Below are positions 23,701-35,900 of a stretch of DNA of 64,000 nucleotides, piece after piece. Each line of letters starts with the position of its first letter. Position 1 is the stretch's first letter. A program made the translations under genes and the position numbers. The notes beneath the pieces were generated by a model. That model was not told where the DNA came from, did no database searches, and saw only the letters and a program-made list of their open reading frames with translations. The stretch spans positions 44,010,806 through 44,074,805 of the forward strand of contig CM048848.1 in NCBI GenBank assembly GCA_026545225.1, given 5' to 3'. This DNA comes from Cornus controversa (lineage: Eukaryota; Streptophyta; Magnoliopsida; Cornales; Cornaceae).

Positions 23701-26394
23701 AAATCATCGCCAGATAGAACCATTGACATATTTGAAGGCATGACTATTGTAGAGATTGCCAAGCGTAGCGGGAAATCTGTTTCTGCACTGCAAGAAATTC
23801 TCATAAATGTTGGGGAGAAGGTTGACTCAGAGTTTGACCCTCTCAGCATCGATGTTGCAGAGCTGGTTGCAATGGTATCTGCTCTTTTTAGTCATATAAT
23901 GTAACTAAAACTGTTAACATCAGGATGTTGTCATTCATTGGTTAAACTGATTTACTCATCATATCTTATTAGAAACAGAGAAAAAAGATATTCAGTTTAT
24001 ATTAAGACTTCCAAAAGTTGGCATTCAAGGAAACAGCCTCTCCGCATGCGGAGGTAAGGCTGCGTACATTTGACCCTCTCAGACCCCACAATGGTGGAAG
24101 TCTCGTGCACTGGGCTAGCCCTTTTTCCTAAAGTTGGCATTCAATTGATGTGATATTAGTTGTGTGGACATGCAGATAAATTGAATGGGTTGTTTATGCC
24201 TCAGAACCATATTTGGGGAAAAGTATTTCTTTTATTAAATTATGTAATTTAAGCTATCTGATTAAAGAGAGATCTATTCTTGGCCCTACTGGGTTCCTTT
24301 GCTTTCACCACTGATCTTACCATTTCGCATCACTGGCACTCTGCCCTGTTTGTGTTACTACTTTGTGTGTTCATCACTACATTATGGATGCAGTGGAAAC
24401 TTTAAGGGATTAATTTAGGGTTCACCCATCTTTTCAGGAAGTTGGGGTTAATGTTAGGAGGCTGCACTCTAATGAAGGTGCTGAAGTTCTACCCCGGCCT
24501 GCAGTTGTAACAGTCATGGGACATGTTGACCATGGTAAAACTTCTCTCTTAGATGCTCTACGTCAAACGTCCGTGGCAGCAAAGGAAGCTGGAGGCATAA
24601 CTCAGCATCTTGGTGCTTTTGTTGTCAGCATGCCATCAGGAGCATCAATAACATTCCTTGACACTCCTGGCCATGCTGCATTTAGTGCAATGCGAGCAAG
24701 AGGTGCAGCAGTCACAGATATAGTTGTGCTGGTGGTGGCTGCTGATGATGGGGTGATGCCACAAACCCTTGAAGCAATGTCCCATGCAAAAGATGCTGAG
24801 GTAGCGATTGTTGTCGCAATTAACAAATGCGATAAACCAGCTGCGGACCCCGAAAGAGTAAGAGTCCAGCTTGCTTCTGAGGGCTTGCCATTGGAGGAGA
24901 TGGGTGGGGATGTCCAGGTTGTTGAGGTTTCTGCGACAACTAAAATTGGACTTGAGAAGTTGGAGGAGGCTTTGCTTCTCCAGGCTGAGTTGATGGATCT
25001 AAAAGCACGTGTTGATGGACCTGCTCAAGCTTATGTGGTTGAGGCAAGACTTGACAGGGGTCGTGGTCCTTTGGCTACTGCAATAGTGAAGGCAGGTACT
25101 TTAAGTTGTGGGCAGCATGTTGTTGTTGGTGCAGAATGGGGAAGAATTAGGGCTATTAAGGATATGGTAGGGAAGTTGATGGAGCAGGCTAGACCCACAA
25201 TGCCTGTTGAGATTGAAGGGCTGAAGGGACTTCCAATGGCTGGTGATGATATTATTGTTGTGGATTCTGAGGAGAGAGCAAGAATGCTCTGTGAAGGTAG
25301 GAAAAAAAAGCTTGAGAAAGATAGGCTTACAAAAATGTTCAGTGAATGTAGGGAAAAAGAGCTCGAGAAAGAAAGGCTTATGAAGATGGGTGAAGAGGAG
25401 ACAGAGACTCCAGATCCATCCAAAACGATGCCCGAGAGGGTTGAAATGCCCATCATAGTAAAAGCAGATGTGCAGGGCACAGTCCAAGCTGTCACAGATT
25501 CCTTGAAGACTTTGAATAGTCCGCAGGTATGAGAAATTTCTGGGATTCCTTGAGGAATGCACCCTTTTTTAATACGTTACCACTTCAATTCACAAATTAT
25601 ATGTAACAATCTTATTTTCAGGTTTTCATAAGTGTTATCCATGTTGGCGTTGGGGCAATTTCTCAGTATGACGTGGACTTGGCACAAGCCTGTGATGCAT
25701 GCATAGTTGGATTCAATGTCCGGAGTCCACCTAGTCCTGTCAGTCTGGCAGCAACTCGAGCCGGTATAAAGGTAATGACCTTTCGTTGCTTTAAATTTTA
25801 TTGTCTTTAGTTTTTGAAGTTTACTTTTTTTAACTATTTAAAGTGTTGAGAATCCGCATAAATCCTTTTTTGCCATGGGCTCTTGAAGTTATACTGTAAA
25901 AAAATGGGTATATAAAGACTGAAAAATTATTATTATTATGTTTGCTTGGGTGGCCGTAGATAAAAGTGCATCGAGTTATATATCACCTTTTGGAGGACAT
26001 AGGGAATCTGATAGTAGAGAAGGCCCCTGGGACTTTTGAGACCCAGGTAGCTGGTGAGGCCCAGGTACTGAACATCTTTGAGCTCAAAGGACGGAGCAAG
26101 GCCAAGGGAGACGATGTGAAGATTGCTGGCTGTCGGGTGATAGATGGCCATGTCAGCAAGTCATCAACCATGAGGCTTTTACGGAGTGGGGAAGTCGTAT
26201 TCGAAGGATCTTGCTCATCCCTTAAGAGGGAGACGCAAGATGTGGAGAGAGTTGGGAAGGGGAACGAGTGCGGACTCGTGATCTGCAACTTTTTTGATAT
26301 CCAGATTGGAGACATCATCCAGTGCTTGGAGCAAGTCAACAGGAAGCCCAAGTTCATTTCATCAGAGAGTGGGGCTGTTCGAATTGAGTGCTGA
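19389..26394 (+). CDS. Mitochondrial translation initiation factor IF-2 (seven exons)
   Basis: Exons: 19389-19415, 19904-20027, 21526-21595, 23553-23874, 24438-25526, 25622-25771, 25960-26394. All introns are GT-AG, all phases match, and the sum is 738 codons plus stop, close to plant mitochondrial IF-2. Order: basic, Ser/Thr-rich targeting region (about 1-75); Lys-rich linker; IF2-N-like segment (about 135-190); GTPase domain with GHVDHGKT (209-216), DTPGH (256-260), NKCDKP (310-315) and SATTKIG (346-352); beta-barrel domain II; domain III (from [15 protein letters not shown]); C-terminal domain IV, which in bacterial IF-2 binds formyl-Met-tRNA. The role known for the family is placing initiator tRNA on the small organellar ribosome using GTP. 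Mitochondrial rather than plastid targeting is inferred from the N-terminus and family resemblance. The gene is intact and convergent with TERT. Confidence 0.93.
19904..20027 (+). CDS. IF-2 exon 2 (targeting region)
   Basis: Begins [11 protein letters not shown] and ends SASVRCIR; rich in Ser, Thr, Lys and Arg and poor in acidic residues, as in mitochondrial presequences. Acceptor TTCTTCAG, donor GAG|GTAATG; ends one base into a codon. Confidence 0.75.
20168..21240. mobile_element. hAT-like relative of the 4269 element, in IF-2 intron 2
   Basis: Starts TAGGGGTGCACATG like the element at 4269 and has the same inner 'GAACCAAGCTGAACCAAGG' and 'GGTTTGGATTGGTTCGGTTTGG' arms near 20220-20330. The opposite arm is near 21140-21225. 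No clear right terminus or duplication, so the right end is probably lost. It contains a (TG)n(AG)n microsatellite. Confidence 0.5.
20680..20735. repeat. (TG)n-(AG)n microsatellite
   Basis: About 12 TG units followed directly by about 15 GA units, within IF-2 intron 2. Confidence 0.9.
21526..21595 (+). CDS. IF-2 exon 3
   Basis: Short 70-bp exon with acceptor GTGCTGCAG and donor ACG|GTAAAT. It encodes about 23 residues ([13 protein letters not shown] then [10 protein letters not shown]) that link the presequence to [12 protein letters not shown] of exon 4. Phase continuity on both sides is the main evidence. Confidence 0.7.
22060..23060 (-). mobile_element. Ty3/gypsy LTR, leader and gag-start fragments in IF-2 intron 3
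   Basis: Read on the - strand: an LTR-like region with a TATAAAT (about 22800-23060); then TGGCGCCGTCTGTGAGAA near 22695, a primer-binding-site/leader sequence common in plant Ty3/gypsy elements; then a frame starting [20 protein letters not shown], interrupted by a stop, ending near 22435. It abuts a second LTR-like sequence (about 22080-22430) with repeated 'ttaggattaggatttct' blocks. Decayed and antisense to the host gene. Confidence 0.55.
23553..23874 (+). CDS. IF-2 exon 4 (linker and IF2-N-like region)
   Basis: Starts [12 protein letters not shown], then a Lys/Arg-rich stretch ([14 protein letters not shown]) and [18 protein letters not shown], the short helical IF2-N module seen before the GTPase in IF-2 proteins. 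The donor ATG|GTATCT lies inside a longer open frame. Splicing there joins VAELVAM to EVGVNVRRL of exon 5 in frame. Confidence 0.88.
24029..24129 (+). mobile_element. Au-type SINE, 5'-truncated, in IF-2 intron 4
   Basis: Contains GGAAACAGCCTCTCCGCATGC, then AGGTAAGGCTGCGTACA, and ends GCACTGGGCTAGCCCTTTTT, the 3' half of the plant Au SINE. Flanked by a perfect 15-bp duplication AAAGTTGGCATTCAA (24014-24028 and 24130-24144). The tRNA-like 5' half is missing. Confidence 0.85.
24438..25526 (+). CDS. IF-2 exon 5 (GTPase, domain II, start of domain III)
   Basis: Largest exon, 363 codons. Carries all five GTPase motifs in order, domain II ([10 protein letters not shown] ... [12 protein letters not shown]) and a charged helical linker with a 17-residue tandem duplication (25293-25394), then [15 protein letters not shown] of domain III. 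Acceptor CTTTTCAG, donor CAG|GTATGA. Confidence 0.93.
25293..25394 (+). repeat. In-frame 51-bp tandem duplication in IF-2
   Basis: Two adjacent 51-bp units (25293-25343, 25344-25394) encode [17 protein letters not shown] and [20 protein letters not shown] 17-residue repeats (residues 467-500). They lie in the charged linker between domains II and III, outside the GTPase core. Confidence 0.85.
25622..25771 (+). CDS. IF-2 exon 6 (domain III)
   Basis: Fifty codons from [14 protein letters not shown] to ATRAGIK, the conserved domain III core (VGxIS...D...A......I.GFNVR). Acceptor TTTTCAG, donor AAG|GTAATG; phase 0 at both ends. Confidence 0.9.
25960..26394 (+). CDS. IF-2 exon 7 (domain IV and stop)
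   Basis: Begins [13 protein letters not shown] and ends GAVRIEC followed by TGA. Contains the domain IV signature [10 protein letters not shown] ... IAGCRVIDG ... [12 protein letters not shown] ... [18 protein letters not shown], the tRNA-binding module in bacterial IF-2. Acceptor GGCCGTAG. Confidence 0.92.
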   Translation: MKVHRVIYHLLEDIGNLIVEKAPGTFETQVAGEAQVLNIFELKGRSKAKGDDVKIAGCRVIDGHVSKSSTMRLLRSGEVVFEGSCSSLKRETQDVERVGKGNECGLVICNFFDIQIGDIIQCLEQVNRKPKFISSESGAVRIEC

Positions 26395-27690
26395 TAGTAG
26401 ATAGTGATAGTAACAGAGGACCAGATACCTGTACACAATTTGTTGCCCCTGCATTTTTGTATTGTCAAATATTTTGATTGCTGCAGGGCAAAGTCATTTT
26501 CCCAAGACATAATCCTTCCATAGAAGCAAGCAGTGCAGTAATTATATTTATTAGTTTATCAATTTTGGGAGTGAATGTTTTCACTTGGTTGATGATACAA
26601 TTTTGTTGTACAATTTCAGAGCTTATTTATGCATGAACTTTTTAAATTGTATACAGGAGATTGTTATACGAATTGACTTATCTTCTTGTTTGATCACATT
26701 TGTGTTTTTGATTGTTGTTGTTAGTGTTGTTGGGGATTGTTTGAATGTATCGTTTGCTTGCAAGTATTCAATCACTTGTTGGTTTTTGACCGGACATGGC
26801 ATTCATTATAGAACACTGGGCAGAAGGCAGATCATCATAAAATGGCTCCATGCAAGAATACTCTTGTGCCAAGGCCATTTGAAAATGAAATCAATGGGTT
26901 CCATAAGCTCACAAGAGTTTGTTTTATTTCATGTGTATTTGTTCAAACTGAGTTTACGTCTTTATCTGTTGGATCGACAGTTCAAATGACGTCATAAACG
27001 GATAAGCACAGAGCACCCTTGGCGTAGCACTATTCTTCTTTGAAAGATGCCCCAGTCCTTGTAGAGATCAACATGATGAAAAATGGTGACAACAAATATC
27101 TTTTGCCCATGCTGATAATTGATGGCCTTTTTAGGGTTGGTTAGTCTATTCCATTAAGATGTATGGTGTTATGACTATAGTCTTCATAGGACTTTAGTCT
27201 TGTATTCTATCAAGAGTAGAGATGACATCATGAGAGTGGATCATCATAATTGGATCCTACCTAAGAGTCCAATCTCCACCCTTGGTCGAACCCTAAAATC
27301 AACTTTGATTATGTCCTGTTGGGAGAATAAGAAGCCCAAATATTTATCATCCTATAACCTGCATCTTTAGCAAGCTTATTCATGCTAGGATCAACTAAAA
27401 CTAAATTTACCTTGAAGTTATCACTAGTAGTGGAGAAGACCTTTTGTTATTTCAGGAGTAAGATGAAAGGGTGATATATATATATGTGTATATATTACAA
27501 AACTATCATTCATGAATTGTAGTTGAACTTTTTTATGGCATTGTAATGATTGTCCCATTTAACTTAAAGTTTACAGATAAATCTCTGGGCACCCAACTGA
27601 AAGGGGATACTTGAGCAAGGATTCTTCTTTCAAAAATAGAAACACAAAAATAAACAGGTCAATCAACTACAATGTCATACCTTTAAGGAC
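26395..27690. other. Convergent intergenic region between IF-2 and TERT
   Basis: Should contain both 3' UTRs. A 134-codon + strand frame (26585-26989) is Leu/Phe-rich without a recognised domain and starts only about 190 bp after the IF-2 stop, so it is taken as UTR or spacer. A TA/TG run lies at about 27475-27495. Confidence 0.5.
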
Positions 27691-27964
27691 CTAATACTTG
27701 ATTTTCCAAATTATAGAGGAATGTGAATCATCAATTGCATACTGCAGCGCAGAAGACTCGCTTTTTCCCTTTTCATGTGCCCTCAACTTAGACTGCAAAA
27801 AGGATAGCAACTCCTTGTGTCGTGATTGTTTTCTCTTCAATACTCGAATGTAAGCAAAAAATCCAAGCCATTCAACTTCTTCCTTCTCCACTTGAAGAAT
27901 TGGATGGAAATTAGAATTGATTTTCACAGAACGCATCCTTCTCTTTATGAGCTTGTGCATATAT
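27691..27964 (-). CDS. TERT: TERT last exon and stop
   Basis: Acceptor TTGTCAG. Encodes [32 protein letters not shown] and ends SSIIWKIKY plus stop, the conserved C-terminus of plant TERT (thumb-like domain). The open frame continues upstream into the 329-bp intron, but the acceptor position is fixed by phase and by the conserved SIR-YMHKL junction. Confidence 0.92.
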
Positions 27965-30900
27965 CTGACAATCAACAAACCAGAACGAAAGTTTAACCGG
28001 GCAGAAGAAGAAGAGGACAACAGAAAAAACAAAAAAAATAGAAATATTTTGATAGTTGAGTTCTCCAACTTAAGAATATAGAGATTTTCATATAACCGAA
28101 AAAAACTCAAAAGATACATATGAAGGAAAACAATTTATTAACAAGATTGTATGATTATTTTATTATGGATTTAAACAATACTTATACTTCATAAAGCATA
28201 AAGGGGAAAAAAAGAAAAGAAAAGTATTTCACATTACTCACCCAAATTTAGTGATGCTACTAATAACAAGGCAGCAATAAGAATAAGACATACCTTATAG
28301 ACTTTTCTATATATTGCATGTATGTTTTCGCGCTAAGCCTGCAGATGTTTGACAAGTCACAGACATAACAATGGAACTTCATTGCACATAGCAAAAAAGC
28401 TTGATAAATATTTAATCTGACAACTCCAGCTGAATTGATATTTGAATCGTAGAAGATGGGATGGCATTTAGGTCGCAGATAATCACATAACTTTGCCTTC
28501 AAACAGCGACCGGGTTTCCCTTGCCAGCACACAGTAAGAGTTGAACTTAGATGTGTATTAAGATACCTGGCAAGTAGAGAAGATAAGTTACTTAGAGGGA
28601 GAAAAAAATGTAGATTGCAGATAAATTTCCATACAAATTGTTGAGAGTATCATCATCATCATCTTTGTTTTTATCCCATATAAATGGGGTCAGCTGACAG
28701 TATCACTAAGATTATCATACAATTTTCCAGATTCTTAAAAAGAGATAACTAGCAGCACGGAATGACAACAGTGAGTCAGTGATATTTAAACTAAGATGTC
28801 TTTTCTTTTCTTCCTTTTCAGTAGGTAAAACCAAGATGAAAAATTTTATTGAGCAAAAGAAACGGATCTATTTAAACAGCATCCCAAGATAACAATTTCA
28901 TAATCTGTTTTGTGTTTAGAATTAGCATTGACAATTTGAAGTTACCATATTAATAGATTAAATTTGATCTGGTCAAATTGATATAATTAGCAGTTCCTAA
29001 TTTTGACGAACTTTGTAACTTAAACCAAACTTGGCATTACTGGAAAATAACTTCTCGTTTTTACAGACTTACCACGGAATCAGAACAATGGAGCATCAGC
29101 TTCCGCTGATAATCTTCCTGGCAAGTAGTGGCAATACTTGCAATCTGCAGAACCTATAGACTCTTTTATTTCTCCTTGTTCACTTCTTTATTTTTATTTT
29201 TTTCTCCTTGTTTGTTGGGGGTGAGGGGGTTTTAATGTCTCAGTCTGGTCTTGGTAAATACTGTATACCTTAGAAATTCTCATCCACTGCAGCCACAGAA
29301 CATCAGTAGAAATCTAATTTCTCTTAGTGATCAGGGCCTTAAAGGCCATTATTTGCAATATCCCAATTTCAGTGTCTTCCATTGTAAGCACATGAAATTT
29401 CCAGGACTAATTTGTGAATAATGATCTGGCAAACTTCATTATTGTGCATATTTACATATCATTTGCTAATGTAGAATTATAGAATAAAGAAGATGATGAA
29501 TAAGAAAGAAGCATGACCAACTTCAAGCTTGCCTAATCTTTAATGTCCTTAAAATTTTGCTGCCATAACAGAAATTGCAGCAATCTAAAAAATTCATTCA
29601 GAAACAACATCAAATATTGAAAATTTGATCAAAGAGTTCTGGTAACTTCAGCTTATTTCTGGCATGAAAAGCCCAAATAGAAACAGGAAGCAATTATTGT
29701 ACCTTCACTGTACTTCTTTGGCCGTGATACCAGCCAAGAAGGCATGGGATGTGTTTCTGGCAAACTACTACGAATAACAACTTTTTTTTTTTTTAAACCA
29801 GGTAGCATCTAGCAGGACTAAACACAGTGAGTGATGACCCCGCTCTAGAGGAGTGATTAGTTTTTTCCTCATCTACACCCAAATTAATCTAAGCTTACAA
29901 ACTTGGAAGAATATGTCCAATTCCACCCTACACTACAAAGAACCTAAGATCAATTCCTTATTTTTGGATCCAAGGGAATTATATATGTATGATAGGAACT
30001 AAAGAACACAAAAGCAATGGGGCACAACAAATTTTATAAATTCATTGACACATACAATCAATTAGGGCTGACAAAAATCCAAACTTCTAGCTCTTTAAGC
30101 TGGGTGAATAACAAGAACCTAGCGCTAGTATGCGAGCCCAACCTCAGTCTATGCCAGCAACTAAGCCTGAAATTGTAAGATTGTTTGGTCATGAAGAAAG
30201 TGGCCATCCAATGGACAAAAGAACTTTGCTGAAGTTTCAAGAATAAGCCAGAACAAAATTTTAAAAAATAAGATGTTTTGAGATGCCAGGAAGAGGAAGC
30301 AGATAATTCATAATATGTAGAATAAAATGCAACAAGTCAAGATCAAGTTCTGCATGTGTAAGCTATAATACCCTTCACAGACATGATACTTAAACTATCT
30401 GTCATCATTTTAGGTGACAGATGATACTAATAGCATCAAAATAACTTGATCTATTACTGATCAGGAATTCGATTATCAAATCACTTCAACTTATGGTCAA
30501 AACTATAAGTTAATGTGTTTTCTTTTATGATTAAAGTGCCTCCTTTTGTGTAATAAATAACTTCTCTTAGGGTAAATCAGACTGGCCTCCCCCTGAGGTT
30601 TGCTATAATTACAGGGACCTTCCCTCTTGTTTCAAGAATAACATTAACCTCCCCTGTCAGACAATTTATGTTAAATGGAGTAAGAAGTTTATCATTTTAT
30701 TATTTTATTCTTAATTTTTTTAATTAATAAACTGACATTATAAACTATCTTTAACTCTTTATTTCCTATCAATGTCAATCTCTCTCTCTTTCTCCTTCTA
30801 AAACTCTCTATTCCTTCTAAAATCTTTTAATCCACACCAATCTACACCGAAAAAGAGGGAAATTTGACAAACACATTTTGTACAGTTAGGGGTTAAGGAC

Positions 30901-32907
30901 CGTCATCCAAGGCTTTGATAAGTCAAAGTACGCACAGTGAATTAGATGCGGGGGAGGGGGAGGAGGTTGAATAGGTCTTATCGATATGAATTTAATATTA
31001 ACCCCTTTTTAAATTCCCATTGATTGTTTTGAATTTAGCTACTTATTAGATCAATTTAGTTGTTAACTTTTATCCACACAATCACACAAAAATTAAATTA
31101 AAGAGAGCATAAACACAAGAATTTTAACGTTGAAACCCCTATACAGAGAAAAACCACGGGACCTCGTCTAGACATGATCAATCCACTATCAGAAAGAGAT
31201 AGTACAACCAGTTACCAGATTCCCACCCTAAAATCCCCTATTTACCTCGTGACAAAGATATACCAAACTCTCCACTCGAGTCATTAGGCTGTCCTCTCAG
31301 TAAACAGGTCCGCTCTTCACGCAATTTGCTTATCCATAACTTGTACAATCCATCTGCTCTGTGTTTGATCGGTTTACTAGCTCCTGAGTTTTGAACTTTC
31401 AATCACACAAGGTGATCAATCCATTGGAAACCCTAGATTGAGGGACAAGGGATTCTCTCTCTATCTCTAAAATAAGTATTCTCTTTTTTCAATGCTTAGA
31501 GGCTCAATCGCTATGTTGCCTGGACTCGTGTACATGTTTCGGGTGCGGGCATGGGTCTAGCTGTCAGACCGCCCTAAATCCCAAATGTTAGGTATGTGGA
31601 CTCGGCCTAAAATGTGTCTAAAAACTTGGATACGAATATGTAGACAAGTCTTCAACATTTAAAAACACAATTTACTATATTATTCTTCAAAAATATATAT
31701 ATTTACTCAATAATAATGAAATTAAATGAATATCGTGAAATAGGAGAGATTTCATCTATCTCAAAGGTAAGAAACCCTTCTTTGCTGAAATTTGGGTTTT
31801 TTTCTTCCATCATCAAATTTAGAAGATCTAGGTTTCCGATATGGGTACTTGTGTCAGACACATAACCCATACTCATACCCATGTCGTGTTGCGTCATGTC
31901 GACATGGATAATTAAGGGAATAGGAGAGTCCATGTAACACAATTCAATTGGTGATCCTGGAATAATCATGTATTTATAGCCAATATAGGAGACCCGTGTA
32001 GATGGTAAATTCAATCCTTTTAAAAGTCTATTTTAAGAGAGTTTGCAAAAATAATTTTTCATAGAGTACGATCGATTGAGCCATCAATCAACACCGTCTG
32101 GACAAGCTTTGATCGATCAAGGCCTTTTGGATTTCAAAACAAATTTCAAGAAAAACTTTAGATCAATCGAGGCATTCTGAAGTACCCTTGATTGACCTAT
32201 AGATTGATGAGCATTGTTTATCAAGATGAATTAATTTAAAAAATATTTTGAGAAAATTCTAATTCAAAGATTCAGGTAGAAAAATTCCAATTCAAAAGCC
32301 CATTTTTACAAAACAATTTTAGCAAATTTTTTTGAGTCAAACAAAGATCAAATCTAGGTCACTAAGGTCTCTATAGTCCCATTTACTTGTGTCCTAGATA
32401 TATTATTGAGTGTTGCAAACTATGCGTTGTGTTCATGGTAAATCTTTATCTCAATTATCTTCAATGCTTGTAGACCTATGAAGAATGACGACAAATTCTT
32501 AAGAAATAAGATATGGATATGCAAGGACACAACAATATATTTATTTTTATAAATGCAGAAATGTATAAAAATCAATATATATGTATTCATAGATAAATTT
32601 AAATAATAATTGTTTATGTTATATATATTGTTATTAACATTTCTTTATAAAATATTACAATTAAAAAACAAAACAAGAGTTAAGATTTATATTGCATGGA
32701 TAAATTAAATCATGATACATAAAACAATACTTCTTTTCTGAATAAATTTTAATATGTTCTTAACAATTATACAATGATATTATTGTTAAAAAAGTTACAT
32801 TTTATTGTTCAAAACTTGTTAACTATGTGTTCTGAAGTATCTAAGAAGCATCATATACGTGGTCGAAGTATCTGAGAAGTAGAAGTATTAGATATGTGTT
32901 ACAAGTA

Positions 32908-32955
<48 letters not shown>

Positions 32956-35900
32956 TATGAATACATTTAGGAAGTATCAGACACGTATTCGTGAGTATCC
33001 AAGGAGTATCACTATCAGACACGAATACGAAATGGGTACATCACTCTTGTAGAAGTATTCTTGCTTCCTAGTTGTAGATGAACGACTAATGACACTTCGA
33101 CACGAACTACAACCCAAGTTCTTGAGTTCCATAACAAAACTTAAAATTGCACATTAAGAAGACCGTCAACTCAACCAAAACACCAAGTCATCGTTCCATG
33201 TCAATCTTTTGCATAATCAACTTGATAAACTTCATTATACTCCGTTGCCTACAAATCACAATCATGGCAAACATACCCAAGTGCATTTCTGTGCAACTAA
33301 GAATCTAAAAAATGCTAGCCCAATACACGAGGCTCCTGCCACTGCGGGGTCTGGGGAGGGTTAGATGTATACAGCCTTTAACTCCGCATGCAGAGAGGTT
33401 GTTTCCTATTTCGAACTCGTGACCTCCAAGTCAAAATGGAGCAATTTATTGTTACGCCGAGGCCCACCCTCTGTGCAACTAAGAATATAAAAACATGATA
33501 AATATATAATTCGAATAGAGCATGAATAACAAAGCTTTATAATATTTAAACATTCAAAAGATATCTCACATCTCTCCCCCTTATTGTAACATCCCAAATT
33601 TGTACTATTTCCTCCCTTTTTGTTATATGAGAAAGTTTCTTAACCTTTAGGGCTTTCTAGTAATGGAAATCCATGATTCTCTACCTGATTCCTAGGAATT
33701 AGTTGCTGAGATTTTGTTTTTTGTTTCCTAGAATAGAGAGATTTAGTTTATTATCACAGATTGTTAGTTTCCTATTTTATAGCTTTCCTGTTTTTGGTTT
33801 ACTAGATTAGTGGTGTAATTAGTTACTTGATTTGAGGAAAAAGATTCTCTCCTTCCTCCGTATATAGTCATGTAAATACTATTCAAAAAGTAATGAGAAT
33901 ATTAAAGAATTCAATCTCAATTTTCTAGATGGTATCAGAGCCTTGTCTCTTAAACCAATTCTGCATTATTTTTTCGGTGACCAAAATTCGTCATGTCTAC
34001 GAAAAAAGACACAGAAAAAGTCTCTTCCTCATCCAAAGTTACTTTGGGTTCCACAAGTATCCATGGCGTTACAAATAGTTCTCCGCTTCCCATTATAGGG
34101 CACAAACTGAATGGGAACAATTACCTTCAATGGTCGCAATCCGTCATGATGTATATCTGCAGAAAGGGGAAGGATGAATATCTCACCGGTGAAGTCACTA
34201 TTCCAAAGGCAGGAGATCCCAAATTCAAACTCTGGAAGACAGAAAATAATATGGTCATGTCCTGGTTGGTCAATTCCATGACCAATGAAATAGGCAAAAA
34301 TTTCTTGCTCTATAGCACGGCTCATGAAATATGGGACGCTGCAAAAGAATCCTATTCGAGCAAAGAAAATACTTCAGCAATTTTCGAGATAGAGACCACA
34401 CTCCATGATCTTCGTCAAGGAGATCTTTCTGTCACACAATTCTACAATATTCTCACTCAACAGTGGCAGCAACTAGACGTGCTTGAAGACCAAAAATGGG
34501 ACTGCCCAAATGACACCAAGAAGTTCAGAGAATTCATAAAAGAAAAGAATTTATAAGTTCCTGTTGGGACTTAACAAGAATTTAGATGAGGTTCGAGGAA
34601 GAATCCTAGGGATGAAACCCTTGCCAAGCATCCGAGAAGTCTTCTCCGAGGTGCGCAGAGAAGAGAGCAGGAAGAAAGTAATGTTGGGAGAGTCAACCAT
34701 CACTCCTATCTCAGATAACTCATCAGCCCTAGCTGCCCGAGGAGTCCAGAATACAAGCTATGACAATCAACCAAAGAAGGGAAGACCATGGTGTGACCAC
34801 TGCCGAAAAACAGGCCACACCCGTGAGACATGCTCGAAAATCCATGGCAGGTATGCAGATTGGTAGCCTTCAAGATCTGCTCCTGACAAAGAAAACCGTG
34901 GAAACCACGTGGCTGCTGAAGAAGGACCTCCTACCTCCACGGAATCCAGTCCTTTCAACAAGGAACAACTTGAAACACTTCTAAAGATGTTCTCACAACA
35001 AGCATCTACTCAGAATACCATCGAAACAGGATCTTTAGCACACAAAGGTAATTACTTGAGTGCTCTCATTGTTAATTTAGAAAACAAGGGTACATGGATA
35101 GTAGACTCTAGTGCGTCTGATCATATAACAAGAGACGCCTCTCTTTTCCAGAATTACAACCCATGTCGAGAAAGTCTTACTGTAAAAATAGCCAATGGAT
35201 CTCTTTCTAAAGTGGCTGGGACAGGTTCTATCATTATTTCAAAGGACCTGACTTTAAATTCAGTTCTCCATGTTTCCAATCTAGACTGCAATCTTTTGTC
35301 AGTGAGCAAACTTTCTCAAGGACTTAACTGTGTTCCAAATTCTTTTCGAATTTGTGTGAATTTCAGGTTTTGGATTCGGGGAGGACGATTGGCAGTGCTA
35401 GGATGTGCTCGGGTCTTTATCTTCTCAAAAATGATGAACCTCCTAGAAGACAAACTCACAATGCAGTAAGTGTTGAGTCCAAAAGTCAATCAACTAAAAG
35501 TTTAGTTTCTGTTTCCAATAAGGATAGTGCAGTCTAATGTTATGGCACTATCGTCTAGGTCATCCCAATTTCTTATATCTCCAAAAGTTGTTTCCATCCT
35601 TGCTTATGAATAAAAATCCGAAATTGTTTCAATGTGAGGTGTGTCAATTTTCAAAGCATGTTCGTAATTCTTACCACATTAAACGATATAAAGCATCTCA
35701 TCCTTTTTCTATGATTCATAGTGATGTGTGGGGGCCATCTAGAATAAAAAATATTACTGGTACTAGATGGTTTGTGTCTTTTGTAGATGATCACACCAGA
35801 ATTACATGGTTGTTTCTCATGAAAAAAAAATCTAAAGTCGGCCAAATTTTTAGAAATTTCAACAATATGGGTCAAACAAAATTTCAAACAAAAATATAAG

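Noticed and set aside
25031..25562. Two 150-codon - strand frames opposite IF-2 exon 5
   Set aside because: Shadows of the strongly coding + strand; Ser/Phe-rich and without motifs.
26585..26989. 134-codon + strand frame after the IF-2 stop
   Set aside because: Leu/Phe/Val-rich without a domain, starts about 190 bp past the IF-2 stop and most likely is 3' UTR or spacer.
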